A DNA stretch of 64,000 bases from Spiroplasma eriocheiris (GCF_001029265.1 NZ_CP011856.1:496001-560000), one strand, 5' to 3'. Shown: positions 32,115 through 44,076, counted from the stretch's first letter. Translations and numbers: made by a program. The notes: generated by a model not told the origin, from the sequence alone.

Positions 32115-35100
32115 ATGGACCATATAAATAAAAATATTAAAGAAATGCAAGACATCATTAGACAAAATAGCAATTTCTTAAATAAGAAAAAAATTATGAA
32201 AACAAATCTGCACGCTAATGAAGGATTAACTATTTTAGCTCAAAAATTAACTAATTTTAACGGACATATTGATGAACTTGTTAGTTTTCAACAAGAATTT
32301 AACCGGTTTTCCGAAGCAACCATCAAAATTAATAAATATAATAATTTATTAACCAAACTACTGGCTAATTTAACTGCGATTGCAGAATTACAAGCAGTTT
32401 TTGATAATCCCCCCGCAACTTTTAATGAAGCAAATAGAACAATATTATTAACAAAAATGGATAATTTAATGAAAACAGCGTATGAAAATAATCGCTTATT
32501 ATTAAGATATAAAGATACTGCTGTTTTGAGTGACTTTTTGGACCATCAATTTTTAGCAGCAGAATATCTTACTATTGAAGATTCATTAAATCAAATTATG
32601 CAGCGAATTATCACCCCAGCCGCCGTACAAAAGGATGCAATTGACGAATTCACAACGGCTACTGTAGCAACTACGGTAAGTTCTCCAGCAACAGCTAGTG
32701 ATAGAACAGTAAATGCTGATTTTTCAACGAGTCAAAATAATACTTTTTTAACTACTATTACGCAGTTAAAAAATTTAAAAACAACAATTACTAAGCAAAA
32801 ACGCTCATTTTTAATTATGCAACAAGAGTTAGAAAAAAAGAAATGAACCCAAGCACCCCAACATCGATTATATTGTCAAACATTACAACTTTATTTAACA
32901 TTTTTAAAAGAAAATATTTTAGTAACTAATCCTGCGTTAGCAGATGAGTTGAATATCGAAAGAATTGAAACTTATTTATCTTCATATCTAAAATATAATC
33001 AGGAGACAACTATTAATGATAAAAATATTAACTATATAATTAGTAAAGAACCTAATGAAGAAGAAGTCCAACAAATTAAACTAGCCACTGTTAAATTACC
33101 AGACTACCAGGTTAATGTTTGAATAAATTTTGATTTTGATCATTTTCGTGATCTTATTCAAGACTATGTTATTACAACATTATTAAATAATGATGAAACT
33201 ACTAATTATTGGGAATTTTCCGAAGTAGTAACTACAAAGTGCCGTCAGTTATGAGATGAATTTAAAACTCAACTTGATACTGTGGATCATCAGCATTCAC
33301 TTCGTGAAAATGCTTATAGATTTTTGGTGGCAAAAGAAATTAAAACATGGACAGAATTAAAAAAAGATGAGGATATTTTAAAAGCGAGGGTACAAGCAAA
33401 GTTACAAACCTCAGATATTAAAGCCAATGTTAAATTTTTAGATGAGGAGACAGATATTTTAACTCCTCAAATTAATGAGCATCTCCGTCAAACGCTTAAA
33501 ACATCGCCGAATGAAGCATTTGATATTTTAAAATATGTTGTTTTAAAAAAATATCATGGTTTTTATCATAATTTAGATGCTCACTTATTATCAACAGTTG
33601 ATGTTAGTAGTTTGGTTCAAAATATTCAAAAATATCGTTGGTACTGACAACAAATTCCTGTTGACTATCAGCAATATTTAGATCAAGACCACGATACGCT
33701 TAATTTAGTTAATTGTACAAACTTTAGTAATGATAATATTACTCAAATTGCTGACTTTAAGGCAAAACATTCAATTAAGCAAGTTAATATTTATAATCAT
33801 TTTGCTCTCCAATTATACCTTTATTTTGAACAAGTAATTGTAACAAAAACTTTTGAAAAATACCAAGCACGAATTGCAAACCATCCTTTTAGTTCACTTC
33901 CGAATAGTTTTGTGTCATACGAACAATTTTCAAATTTTGTTAATAAATATGTTGAATTAGAAAAATGGTTAACTAATACTTTAGTCACAAAATATGCAAT
34001 TTTTGATAATTGAGAAAATATGACAGTAGATTCAGAGTTATATCAGGTAACTAATCAATATCTTGCTATATTGGACCCAACATTAGCTAAGGAATTAGAA
34101 TTTTATCTATTACGCAATAGGACATCTGGGAATTCGGAAATACATTCCGAAGAACTTGCTGATTTGACAGCACGTATTAAAACAAGTATCGCTAGATTTA
34201 AAGCAAATTTTGTTCATCATGATGTATATTTACAAGGAATTAACCATTATTTTAGAGATATTAAATTTGGAATTACATTTGAAGTAGAAAAATTAAAACA
34301 GAGTTTCTTAGCAATTATTGCGAAATCACCATCAACATTATCTGAACCAGAATTAATTAATCATCTCCAAAATTTCTTAGCTAATCATCCTAGTTTTAAA
34401 AATTTAGGCACCGATGAAATGTTTTTTGATTCTGCAAAACTAACGGAATTACAAGAACAATATGAGGCGGGGATCAAAAAAATTCAAGAGCACGGAATGA
34501 CCCCAACTCCGATTCCAACCGCAACTTTGCAAGAAGCCTTTGCTCGTTTGCGAACCAATATTATTGATCCAATAATGACCCCGGCCGGACTTTTGCAACA
34601 AAAAGTTTGCCGGGAATTGGCAGTCCCCACTTATCCTTTTGAAAAATTGGCTCATAATGAAATTTATAAATATAACCAATCTGACCCGCGTTTTTTTGAA
34701 AAATTACAAGCAATGATTAAAGAAATTTATAATTTTTTATTAAAAATAACAAGCAATCCAAAATTAGGGTTATGGTTTGATACCATTAAAAATTACAACT
34801 ACCAAGATTTTATTAAAACATATCTTGAAGTAATTGCTGAAAGTAGACAACCACTTAGTGGGGCGCCATTTGATTTTCAGATGGTCCCAACGGCTGACCA
34901 AAAAAGTTATGGTTTACTCTATGTTAAAAATACGAATAATTTTTTAGATGACATTATCCAAGAAATGTTAAAAAATCCCGACTTAGAAGCAACTAACTTA
35001 ACAACTGTTTTGACTAAAAAATATTATGATTATTTTAAAATTAGTCCGGGGCAAAACCAATATTTAGATAATTTCTTAAAACAGATCCTTGCGATTAATA

Positions 35101-36809
35101 ACATTAATATTGAACAAAAAACCCCAGAAGTTAATTATGCCGATTTGTTTGAAGAGCATAGTAATTGACCAATCGCCGGATTAGACCCGAAAGTAAAAAC
35201 AAAATATTTAGAAAAATATTATCTGGCTTTTCAACAGTTAATTGCTAAAAGTACCGCGCTATTAACTAAAATTGAAAATGAAGAATTTAAAAAATTATTA
35301 ATTTTAGTTGAAAATAATTCGGTTTTTGATCAAACTGAATATAATAGAATTTGAACCAATTTTGAAAATATCATAATGGAATTTGAACAGCAAAAATTAC
35401 AATTATTAAAAATCAAAGCCCGCTTTTATGATAAAGAAGCTGAACAAGCATATGAAAAATTAATTAAACATTATCACACTGTTAAAAATAATTTTTTGGA
35501 AGTTAAAAAAATTATTGTTCCTAAATATGAAATTCTCCCTGAAATTAGTAGGGACATTGCTTTAATCCATAAGTTTGGGGATGATCTTCAAGCAGCTAGC
35601 AAAAAAGTTCAAGAAATGAGCATTAATTTAGACAGTGAGTATGTTGACTTACGGGCTTCGTATGCTGAACTAACTACTATTAATGATTCGTTCCAAACTA
35701 ATTTTACTAAACTTTTTGATAACATCGCTGCTAAACAAACTAGGGATTATTTTACTGCTACTGAACAAGCATTAATTCGGCAAAATACTACCGATTTTGA
35801 GACTTTCCAAGAATTATTAACTGCTAAAATGCAAATTTTAGCAAAACGAATTGCAGTTGAAGATTTAGTTAATGCATGTAAAGATCTAAAAAATAGTTTC
35901 TTGCCAAGTGCTTCGGATAATGAATTGTCATCTACTGCTAGTAAAGAAAATCTAACTAAAATCTTCAAACGTTTTTCTCAACAATTTAAAAAAGTAGCAA
36001 ATTTAACCCCTGCCGAATATCAGCAACCACAATATCTTAAATTATTGGCGGCTTTAAAATCTGAATATAATGTGTTAAGTTTCCGTGCTAGTACAACAAC
36101 ACTGTTAACTAGTAATGAAGATGATTTCTTATTAGAAGCAGCAAAAACTTGAAAAATTGACCGTTCTTATCAAGGAGAACTAATTGACTTTTCTGATGAG
36201 TATCAGAAAAGTCAATATCAACAACTATGTAAACGCGACGGGGAACAAAAAATTGATTTAACTTATCCATTGGCTGCCAAAATCTGGTGAGAATGTCAAT
36301 TATTTATTCGAATGGATTTATTTCAGGACCGTACTCACGCTGAAATTGAACGTTATCCCTTTTACCAAGATATTTTAAAGTGAATAAAACATCCTAAAAT
36401 TGGGCAACTTTTAAGTGATTTAGTAAATTACCAAGTCCAAATTAAAGCAAATCAAGCAGAAATTACAAAATTACATACTACGGGTGTTTTACGAACACCA
36501 TTGGCTAATGATATTAAGCAAGAAAATTTAGCTAAACAAATAGAAAATCTCCACAAACAAAATCGAGTTTTAAAAACAAAAGTTTTAGCAACATGGAGTG
36601 AATATTTAAAAGTTAAAAATAGTAAAGTAAACCAATTATTGTATAAACGTGCGCTATTAGCATTAAATATGGTTTATGATTTAACAAGTGACCGCGCCCA
36701 ATACGAAATTTTAGCAAAAAATATTATTAAGGAAAAAACTACAATGTGAACCCAACAAAAAGCAAGTAAATCAAGCACTTCACGCCCGGTTGAAGAAAGC
36801 ATCAGATAA
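32115..36809 (+). CDS. giant helical protein 2 (1564 aa), paralog of giant protein 1
   Basis: A single open frame with TGA Trp, from ATG 32115 to TAA 36807-36809. Paralogous segments in the same order as giant protein 1 are NVWINFDFDHF (about residue 333), FDILKYVVLKKYHGF (about 469), EIYKYNQSDPRFF (about 849), FDFQMVPTADQ (about 918) and IIQEMLKNP (about 946). The protein is helical with extended coiled-coil stretches (for example about 1090-1180) and a Ser-rich C-terminal tail. No signal peptide, lipobox or membrane helix is visible, so a cytoplasmic structural or interaction role is likely. It is less extreme in A/T and Asn content than protein 1, suggesting different age or selection. Family unrecognised. 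Confidence 0.82.
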
Positions 36810-36825
36810 TATTAATTACTTAAAT

Positions 36826-36856
36826 AAAAAAACTTTGCATTTAGCAAAGTTTTTCT
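36826..36856. terminator. bidirectional terminator
   Basis: AAAACTTTGC (36829-36838) and GCAAAGTTTT (36844-36853) flanked by A and T runs end both giant gene 2 and the convergent membrane protein gene. Confidence 0.8.
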
Positions 36857-36858
36857 TG

Positions 36859-37272
36859 TTATTTAGTACTTGTTACTTTTAAAACACCAACACCCTCAAG
36901 AATTCAGATAATACATCCAATAATTGCAATTAATTCAGCAACGAAAATTACTCATGTTGAAGTGCTTGAAGTTGAAGTAACTAACACGCCAATAATTCCC
37001 ACAACCGCTAAGCCTAAGAAGACAACTCCCGCAATTAATTTTCCAATTTTATGTTTAACAAAAGTTGTCACATAAGTAAATAGAAATGCACTAATTAAGA
37101 CAATGGCTCCGTGATCAGTGGTACTATTTTTTTGATACATTGCGGTATTAGTATTCGGAACTCCACAAGCATTTAAAATTGCTAATAGGAATAGTCACAC
37201 ACCTGCCACTCAGACCATTACTTTTGGGAAGGTAATACTAACTGAGACACTAGCATATTTTAGTTTTGCCAT
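36859..37272 (-). CDS. small membrane protein, unknown
   Basis: A 137-aa protein from ATG 37272 (AAGGAGA upstream) to TAA 36859. Four hydrophobic segments are visible: VMVWVAGVWLFLLAIL, AIVLISAFLFTYVTTFV, LIAGVVFLGLAVVGIIGVLV and VIFVAELIAIIGCIIWIL. A Thr/Ser-rich turn (TSTSSTST) lies before the last one. The two-by-two helix arrangement suggests a small bundle. I do not recognise the family. Confidence 0.7.
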
Positions 37273-37347
37273 ATATTTTTCTCCTTTTTATTTAATAATC
37301 TTTCAATACTTTTATTATATCCTAATAATTAATTTTCCTTGATATTT

Positions 37348-37767
37348 TTAACTAATTCGTACAATATCATTTTGTTTAATTTCTAAGAAGTTAATCATTC
37401 CCGGGGCGAAACAATATATAAAGTAGCACTCAGAAAAGTAATGACTAACTTTTTGGCTAGTAAAATTAGGGATTAAATTAATAACTTGAAAGTTTTTATT
37501 ACAAAAAACAACATCTAATTTATAAAAGATCCCAAAACTATTAAAAGCATGGGCTTTGCGAATTAGATAACCATTTTTAACATTAATGGCTTTTGGTTGA
37601 ATAAGATTTTCAAACTTATCACGAAAAGTACGAATTGTTTTAATATTCACATTTTTAATAATGCCATTAACAATTAATAAATTTTCTTCATGAAACTGAC
37701 GATAATGTTTTTTATGCTTTTGTTCTTTTTTCCGTAACCGGTATAAGAAATTTCCAATTAATCCCAT
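37348..37767 (-). CDS. DUF192-like protein
   Basis: A 139-aa protein. The C-terminal half, RKAHAFNSFGIFYKLDVVF then a variable stretch and FAPGMINFLEIKQNDIVRI, follows the DUF192 pattern (a conserved FGM/FGI segment, DVVF, then a glycine and a beta strand ending in GD/ND). The N-terminus is very basic (RLRKKEQKHKKHYR). Start 37767 is chosen over ATG 37788 because the AGAAAAGAG purine run common to this genome's starts is then properly spaced. DUF192 function is unknown. The call is by pattern. Confidence 0.6.
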   Translation of the reverse strand: MGLIGNFLYRLRKKEQKHKKHYRQFHEENLLIVNGIIKNVNIKTIRTFRDKFENLIQPKAINVKNGYLIRKAHAFNSFGIFYKLDVVFCNKNFQVINLIPNFTSQKVSHYFSECYFIYCFAPGMINFLEIKQNDIVRIS

Positions 37768-37853
37768 TTTTTCACTCTTTTCTATCATAATCCTTTACTT
37801 AACAATTATATAAAAATATAATATAATTAACAAATAGAAAGAGGTGTTTCTGG

Positions 37854-38405
37854 ATGAAATTTGCATTATTTTTAGCGCCTGGTTTTGAAGAAGGCGAAGC
37901 AATTATTACAACTGATGTTTTACGACGTGGAGGGTTACAGGTGGAGTTAATTAGTATTACTAATGATTTAGAAGTAAAATCAGCTCATGATGTTATTATT
38001 AAAGCTGATAAATTGTTAGCGGATGTTAAATATGAACAATATATTGGTTATATTCTTCCCGGGGGTCGTGTTGGGGTTGAAAATTTAATGAAAAGTGAAA
38101 TGGTTAAGGACTGGTTAATTCGCGCTAACCAGGAAGAAAAAACCATTGCTGCTGTTTGTGCCGCGCCCCAAATTTTAGGACATCTAGGAATTTTAGATAA
38201 CCGCGAAGCAACAAGTTATCCAGGGTGCACAAGTGGAATGGAAAAAGCAATTTACAATGATGAAATGACCGCCATTACCGATGGGCATATTATTACCGGT
38301 GCTTCAGTCGGATCAACAATGAATTTTGCCTTAGCAATTGCCGACAAAATATTAGGAGCGGAAAAAGTTTTGGCTTTACAAAATGAATTAGTAATTCGCG
38401 ATTAA
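37854..38405 (+). CDS. DJ-1/PfpI family protein
   Basis: A 183-aa protein of the DJ-1/ThiJ/PfpI superfamily. It starts with FLAPGFEEGEAIITTDVLRRGG, where the Glu acid near residue 14-15 sits next to the nucleophile. The nucleophile elbow AAVCAAPQILG puts the reactive Cys at about 102, and GASVGSTMNFALAIAD lies near the C-terminus. Members act as chaperones, deglycases or redox sensors; which one applies here cannot be told. It is monocistronic with a good RBS (AGAGGTG). Confidence 0.9.
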   Translation: MKFALFLAPGFEEGEAIITTDVLRRGGLQVELISITNDLEVKSAHDVIIKADKLLADVKYEQYIGYILPGGRVGVENLMKSEMVKDWLIRANQEEKTIAAVCAAPQILGHLGILDNREATSYPGCTSGMEKAIYNDEMTAITDGHIITGASVGSTMNFALAIADKILGAEKVLALQNELVIRD

Positions 38406-38434
38406 GAATTACCTGGTTATTATCAGGATTTTTT

Positions 38435-38465
38435 AAAACAAGTTTTTTAAACTTGTTTTTATTTT
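38435..38465 (+). terminator. intrinsic terminator after DJ-1 gene
   Basis: AAAACAAGTTT (38435-38445) and AAACTTGTTTT (38449-38459) form a perfect stem, followed by TATTTT. Confidence 0.75.
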
Positions 38466-38594
38466 GGTTGACTTTTTCTTGTTTTTATTTATAATTTTTA
38501 TAAATAAAAACAAGATGCATTAGTTACATAATGAATTAATAATATGAGAAACTTGTCAAAATATTACAGAAGAGGAGGGCATTAAAGTTTTATT

Positions 38595-40388
38595 ATGCAA
38601 AAACCAAAAACAACAAAAAAATTTAGTTTAGGCTATTTTATTTGAATGGGATGTAATTATGTTATTAGTATTGGCTTTTTAGGTAATTTTGCGGTCTTAT
38701 CAAACCTTGATCGCCGGGATGCAATTGGGATTCATGTGCTATGATTAATTCCACTACTCGGTTTTGTGGTGGGAATGTGTGCTTATGCATGTGCGAAATT
38801 GGCTCGTGTTCATCATTCCCATAATAATGGGGGAGCCTATATTTATGTGCGAACTAGCTGTGGGCGGTTCTGAGGGATCTTTGTTGCTTTTATGCAGTAT
38901 GTTTCCTTACCATTTTTGATTACTTTTCAAATCTTAAATTTAATTCGTACTAGTTTTGGGGCGGAATGGGTTTCCACCATTTCCCGAGATAGTGCAGGAC
39001 ACATTACCAATATTGTAGTTCCTTGGTATGCTGCTAACTGGGGATCATTTGGGGATTTATGACTAGACTTAATTGGGATTATTATTTATCTAATTTTTTC
39101 CTTTGTTATTTTTGGAGGTTTAAAATTATATAAAAAAATTACCAATAGTATGGGCATTATTCGCTATGTGACAGCGGGGTTATTAATTTTAGCAGGGTTA
39201 GTATTAGCGTGTCAGCATGGAAATGCTAACTTACATTATTGAACTACTAATAGTCACGGAACGCTAAATGGTTATATCAAAGCTTTTAATTCTTGTTTTT
39301 ATTTCTTTACCGGGTTTGAAATTTTTGCTACGACCGGGCGGAATATTGCTTATGCAAAACGAAATATTAGCTGAGGGATTATTATTGTGTTATTGCTCAA
39401 TATTCTAACCCATGTTGTCATTGCGCTGATTTTTTTTGCAGCTTTTCGCTCATTTTATCAAAATATGAACATGGGAACTTGAAATGGTTTTCACAATCCC
39501 ATTATTCTGATTGGGGGTGCTGTGATGATGATTATTAGTACCATCGCCTTGAAAATAAACCTTGTTGTTCAGGATAATTTGTATGGGGGAACGAGTTTGC
39601 AACCTTTAGCCCGCGAAGGTTTTTTACCGACTTCTTTAAAAAAATTAAATCGTGATGGCTTACCAACACGGGCAATTCGGTTAAATATTGTGCTAACGTT
39701 AGGAATTATTTTTATTTGGTTAATTATTCCGGATCTGATTAAAGGAATTACCTTAACTTGTCAGGATGGTTTTATGTGCACTCTCCAAGATAATCTTCGT
39801 TATCCCCAGCCATTAAATGTTTCAAGTTTAACTGCTTCTTCATCAGCAATTACAATTTTTATTTATTTGATGGTTATTTTTGTGGTCTTAAAATTAGGTC
39901 TCCAACAAAAACTAAAAATGCGAATGTGAGAATGAATTATTTTTCCTGTTATTAGTGTTATTTTGGGTGTTACATTATTTTGACATTATTATTCATTAAT
40001 TCATGATTTAGTAATTCTCCAGGGGGCTCAATTTAATAGTAAACTAATTGGCGTTGTGGTTGAATTATTTTTTATTAGTGGTGTTAGCTTATTTATTATA
40101 ATTTGGTATTTTACTTATTATCATCGCCAATATCATCATCGTTTGCAAACTAATCCGGCGTATCAAACTTGGTTAAATCAAGAATTTATGTTAATTGATG
40201 ATTGAAACTTCGTACAAACTAAAATTTGTAAAATCCTGAGTGATTATTTAAACCGTCATGAAAATATCAACAGGGATTGTCAGAGTCACCGGCGCGTTCT
40301 TTTGCAATTAAGACATAAATTACGTTGTGATCTTGACCAGCACCAGCAATTAGAAGAACAGGAAAATGAAAAAGATTATGAAGAATAA
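38595..40388 (+). CDS. APC-family amino acid permease
   Basis: A 597-aa transporter, open throughout with TGA Trp. It is related to the permeases at 6884 and 8763: all have a NGGAYIYVR-type loop, an FxGFE helix, a W-E-W motif (MRMWEWIIFPV) before the last helices and a long charged tail. The tail here is His- and Gln-rich (about residues 515-597). About 12 helices are expected. The substrate is unknown. The RBS AGAGGAGGG is about 14 bases from ATG 38595, a longer spacing than usual. It is monocistronic, with a strong terminator. Confidence 0.85.
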
Positions 40389-40391
40389 CAT

Positions 40392-40430
40392 TAGCAAAGA
40401 TTAAATTCTTAATCTTTGCTATTTTTTTAT
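40392..40430 (+). terminator. strong intrinsic terminator after permease
   Basis: TAGCAAAGATTAA (40392-40404) and TTAATCTTTGCTA (40409-40421) form a perfect 13-bp stem around a 4-base loop, followed by T7. Confidence 0.9.
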
Positions 40431-40513
40431 TTTTTGCTTTTCAAATTATTAAAAACCCTTTAAAATATAATATAGTATAGATGTCAAATGTTAAAATATT
40501 AAGGAGGGACAAC

Positions 40514-41242
40514 ATGGCAGGACATTCACAATTTGCTAATATTAAGCACCGAAAAGATGCCCAAGATGCTAAACGCGCTAAAATTTTTATTAAAATTGCC
40601 AAGGAAATTAGTGTGGCAGTTAAAAAAGGAGGACCAAATATTGAATCTAACCCTTCGTTACGGTTAGTATTAGAAAAAGCTCGTGCAAATAATATGCCTA
40701 AGGATAATTATGAAAAGGTAATCAAAAAAGCGGCCGGAGAAACAGCGACCGATAATTATGAAGAAGTTCGTTATGAAGGTTATGGTCCAAACGGAGTGGC
40801 AGTGATTGTTGATTGTTTAACGGATAATCGCAACCGAACAGCGGCGAATGTTCGTAGTTATTTTACTAAAAAAGGTGGGAGTCTCGGACAAACAAATTCG
40901 GTGGCTTATTTATTTGAACGCAAAGGGATTATTGCCTTTAGCAATGACCAACTTCGTGAAGATGAAGTGCTAGAATGATTATTAGAAACGGAAGCCGAAG
41001 ATTTACAAGTGGAAAATAATAATTTTATTATTACAACCGCCCCGGATAAATTAATGCATGTGAAAAAGTTCCTAGCCGAAGTAAAAAAGATTAATGACTT
41101 TGATGTGGTGGAAATTACCATGAATCCGACTCAATTTGTTGAAGTGGATAGTAGTACCAAAGAAAAAGTTGAAGGATTAATTAATTTATTAGAAGAAGAT
41201 GATGATGTTCAACAAGTCTATCATAATGCCCAATGGGATTAA
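40514..41242 (+). CDS. yebC: YebC/PmpR-family protein
   Basis: A 242-aa protein with the family signature [20 protein letters not shown] at the start, [19 protein letters not shown], and [26 protein letters not shown]. YebC proteins were annotated as transcription regulators and are now also linked to relief of ribosome stalling at proline-rich stretches. The start follows AAGGAGGG by 6 bases. One TGA Trp. It lies upstream of ruvAB, an order seen in other bacteria (yebC-ruv). Confidence 0.95.
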
Positions 41243-41250
41243 CACAATGC

Positions 41251-41275
41251 AAAGGATAGGTAATTATCCTTTTTT
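41251..41275 (+). terminator. intrinsic terminator after yebC
   Basis: AAAGGATA (41251-41258) and TATCCTTT (41265-41272) form the stem; a T run follows. Confidence 0.7.
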
Positions 41276-41312
41276 ATCATAATTAAATAATAATATAGAA
41301 AAGAGCAGTTAA

Positions 41313-42071
41313 ATGGCACAGCATGTCGTAAACGGAATTACAATTACATATGATCCGCAGGTGTTACAAGAAATTATTGAGAACCTTGCGTTTCCAATGC
41401 TCGCTTTTGATTTTGAAGCCTACCACTTTCGCAAGGATTACCAGTTATATGACCATTTGCAAGACAGTCATTCAAAACCATTTTTAATTGGAACAAGTGT
41501 TCTTAACAGTTTGGATGATTTACAAACCAAGCCTCTCGATGAGTTAATTAACTACCAATATCATTTAAACTGAACAATTAATAATAAAAAGCAGCATAGT
41601 TTAAAATCGTTTGTCCATTTTTTAAACCGCCTTGTGTTACGTAAAAAAATTAAAACTTTTTTAGTATTGGGAAAAGATTTAGAAATGACAATTTTAAATT
41701 ATATGGCCAAAAAACAGATGTTTCGCTTTAATTTGCAAAATATCAAAATTATTGATATTTATGATTTGTACCATAACCAAAATATTTTACGGTTTACCCA
41801 TCCAACTGGTGAAGTTATCACCGTAAAACAACCAGATTATGTTTTACAAAATGATGAGTTGTACCAAATTTTATTAAAAAATGATAACCATGACAAAGAC
41901 TATTGGGATAAATTATGACGCACCTTAGATGCTTTATATACCTATGATCATAAGCACTTAAACCATAATCTTCATATTTTTCAAAAAACCCACCTTTCCG
42001 AAATTTTACAGAAAAACCATGATGATTTAGTCAAGATGGTTAACTTATTAAAAATTTTAGTAACTTTTTAA
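41313..42071 (+). CDS. exonuclease-like (RNase-H fold) protein, unknown
   Basis: A 252-aa protein. Residues about 29-40, FPMLAFDFEAYHF, have the D-x-E opening of DnaQ/DEDD exonucleases. FLIGTSVLN and a later FLVLGKDLEMTILNYM resemble the second and third acidic blocks, and FQKTHLSEIL near the C-terminus may complete the fold. This resembles the second half of the DUF2779 protein at 11253. It sits between yebC and ruvA, so a role in DNA repair is plausible but inferred. Two TGA Trp codons. The exact family is not recognised. Confidence 0.55.
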
Positions 42072-42122
42072 CTTTTCGCAAGGAAATCCGTTCTCAAAGC
42101 GTGAAATAACAAAGGAGAAGGG

Positions 42123-42701
42123 ATGATCAAAATGTATAGTTATTTAAAAGGCATTGTTCGCCAAATTAAAGACCACCAAATTTTATTAGAAATTAATAAT
42201 TATGGGTATGAAATTACGTTAATTACTCCCAAAGAAATTAGCCTGCATGAACAGGACCTTTTACAAGTCTACACTTGTTTGATTAATAACGAATTTGCTG
42301 CTTACCAGTGATTTGGTTTTTATAATTTAGAAACTAAAAAACTGTTTTTAGATTTATTAACAATACCAACAATTGGTTTAAAAACAGCTTATAATGTGTT
42401 GACCCAGGTAGGAGTGGACCAGTTATTAAGTTATGTTAAGGAAAATAACATTGAAACTTTGAGTAAGTTAAAAGGAATCAAGTCTCATACCGCTCGGATT
42501 TTAATTATGCACTTGCAAAAAATTTATTTTCGCAAGGAATATAACAATCTACAAAATAGTGTGATTGATTGTTTAAAAACACTTGGTTATTCACTCCCAA
42601 TTATTTATAAAGCAATTAATGAAAGTAACCATCATTGTGATAATCTTGACCAATATTTAAAGCAAGTTCTGCAAAAAGCGAGTTCCTATGTCTACTTATA
42701 A
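42123..42701 (+). CDS. ruvA: Holliday junction DNA helicase RuvA
   Basis: A 192-aa protein (alternative start ATG 42132 gives the family-like MYSYLKGIV). It has the OB-fold N-terminus, the paired helix-hairpin-helix motifs (LTIPTIGLKTAYNVL and LSKLKGIKSHTARILI) that grip the junction, and a C-terminal domain III for RuvB contact. Sequence divergence is high, as usual in mollicutes. The 3' end overlaps ruvB by 14 bases, which implies translational coupling. Confidence 0.9.
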
Positions 42702-43647
42702 TTTTCGCCCGCAAACTTTTGCCCAATATATCGGTCAAGAACAAATTAAAAAGAATCTAACCCTTGCCATTGCGGCGAGCAAGTTAAAACAAGAACCCCT
42801 TGACCACATCATTATTGCGGGAGCTAGCGGGTTAGGAAAAACAAGTTTGGCCTATTTAATTGCTAAGATGACTAATAGTGAATTGCATATTCTGCACGGT
42901 CCAAATTTACAAAAACCAAGTGATTTAATTAGTTGTTTAACCCAGTTGCACGACTATGAAATTGTTTTTATTGATGAAATTCATTCAATCGCCAAAGAAG
43001 TTGGGGAAATTTTATACCCGGTATTAGAAGATAATAAACTAAACTTAGTGATTGGGAAAGATTATAATACTCGTGTTATTAATCTCGACTTGCCAAAGTT
43101 TACCCTCATTGGGGCGACCACCCTAGTACATCAATTGCCGGGTCCGTTATTAAACCGCTTTCTCCACCATTTTTATCTTAGTCCTTACCAACCAGCAGAA
43201 ATTTGTCAAATTCTTGCCACAACGATGGAAAAGTACCACCTTATTTTAGCAGCTGATGTGATTGCTTATCTTGCTACTTTTACACGCAATAACCCTCGAC
43301 AGGCGGTAAACTTGTTAAAACATGTCTATGACTATAGTTTAGTTGTCAATAAAACCAACCTTACTTTACCAGAAGTGCAAGACATTTTAACTAATTTAAA
43401 TTATGCGCCCGCCGGGTTAAACCGCTTAGAAATTAATTATTTATTAACAATTAACGAGCTTTTTGGCACCCAGCCGGTCGGCTTGGTTTCCCTAAGTCAA
43501 GTTATTAATGAACCATTATTAACAATTACCAATGTAATTGAACCTTATTTATTACAACAGGGCTTTTTGTTGAAAACGCCCCGGGGCCGTGTTTTAACTA
43601 GCAGTGGTTTAGCAATTATTGCCCAATTACGCAAAAAAACCTGATAA
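42688..43647 (+). CDS. ruvB: Holliday junction DNA helicase RuvB
   Basis: A 319-aa AAA+ motor that drives branch migration with RuvA. It has FRPQTFAQYIGQEQIKKNL at the start, Walker A GASGLGKTS (about 45-53), Walker B EIVFIDEIHS, the sensor-1 stretch TLIGATT, and a C-terminal winged-helix (PYLLQQGFLLKTPRGR). The usual GPPGLGKT is GASGLGKT here, still compatible with ATP binding. Mollicutes generally lack RuvC; I see no resolvase gene here, though the window is only part of the genome. Confidence 0.95.
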
Positions 43648-43733
43648 TTTTTTAAATATTTTTCAGATTTTACTTAATTTTTCAAAAGAACTAATATATA
43701 ATAGTAATTGATTTGAAATAAGGTGGATGCTTA

Positions 43734-44030
43734 ATGGAAAATACAGAAAAATTCCGTCGGCAAACAGCCGATTATATCATTAAAATTATCAGATTAAAAA
43801 CCATTGATTTTAAGTTAGCTAATCCTAATATTAGCGAAGCTGATGTTGCTAATTACTTTTTAAAAGTTATTTTAGCTTATAAAAAAGTGATTGATGTTAG
43901 CGACAGTGCTTATTATATCTTTAATATTAAAATGAACCGCATTATTGAATTTATGAATAATGAAAAGATCATTAATCAAGATGTGAAGTTAGATGATTTT
44001 AAAGATATGTTTACTAGTAAAAAAGGTTAA
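43734..44030 (+). CDS. 98-aa hypothetical protein
   Basis: A small, largely helical protein (MENTEKFRRQTADYIIKII onward) with AAGGTGG 8-10 bases before ATG. No signal peptide. It lies between ruvB and secDF with a promoter-like TATAAT near 43697-43702. I do not recognise the family; the RBS, codon use and promoter support a real gene. Confidence 0.65.
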   Translation: MENTEKFRRQTADYIIKIIRLKTIDFKLANPNISEADVANYFLKVILAYKKVIDVSDSAYYIFNIKMNRIIEFMNNEKIINQDVKLDDFKDMFTSKKG

Positions 44031-44076
44031 AACAAGAAACATATGGATAATGATAAGAATATAGAGTGGTGTTATT

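Noticed and set aside
26453-36749. More than a dozen separate plus-strand ORFs
   Set aside because: They are segments of two giant genes split only by TGA.
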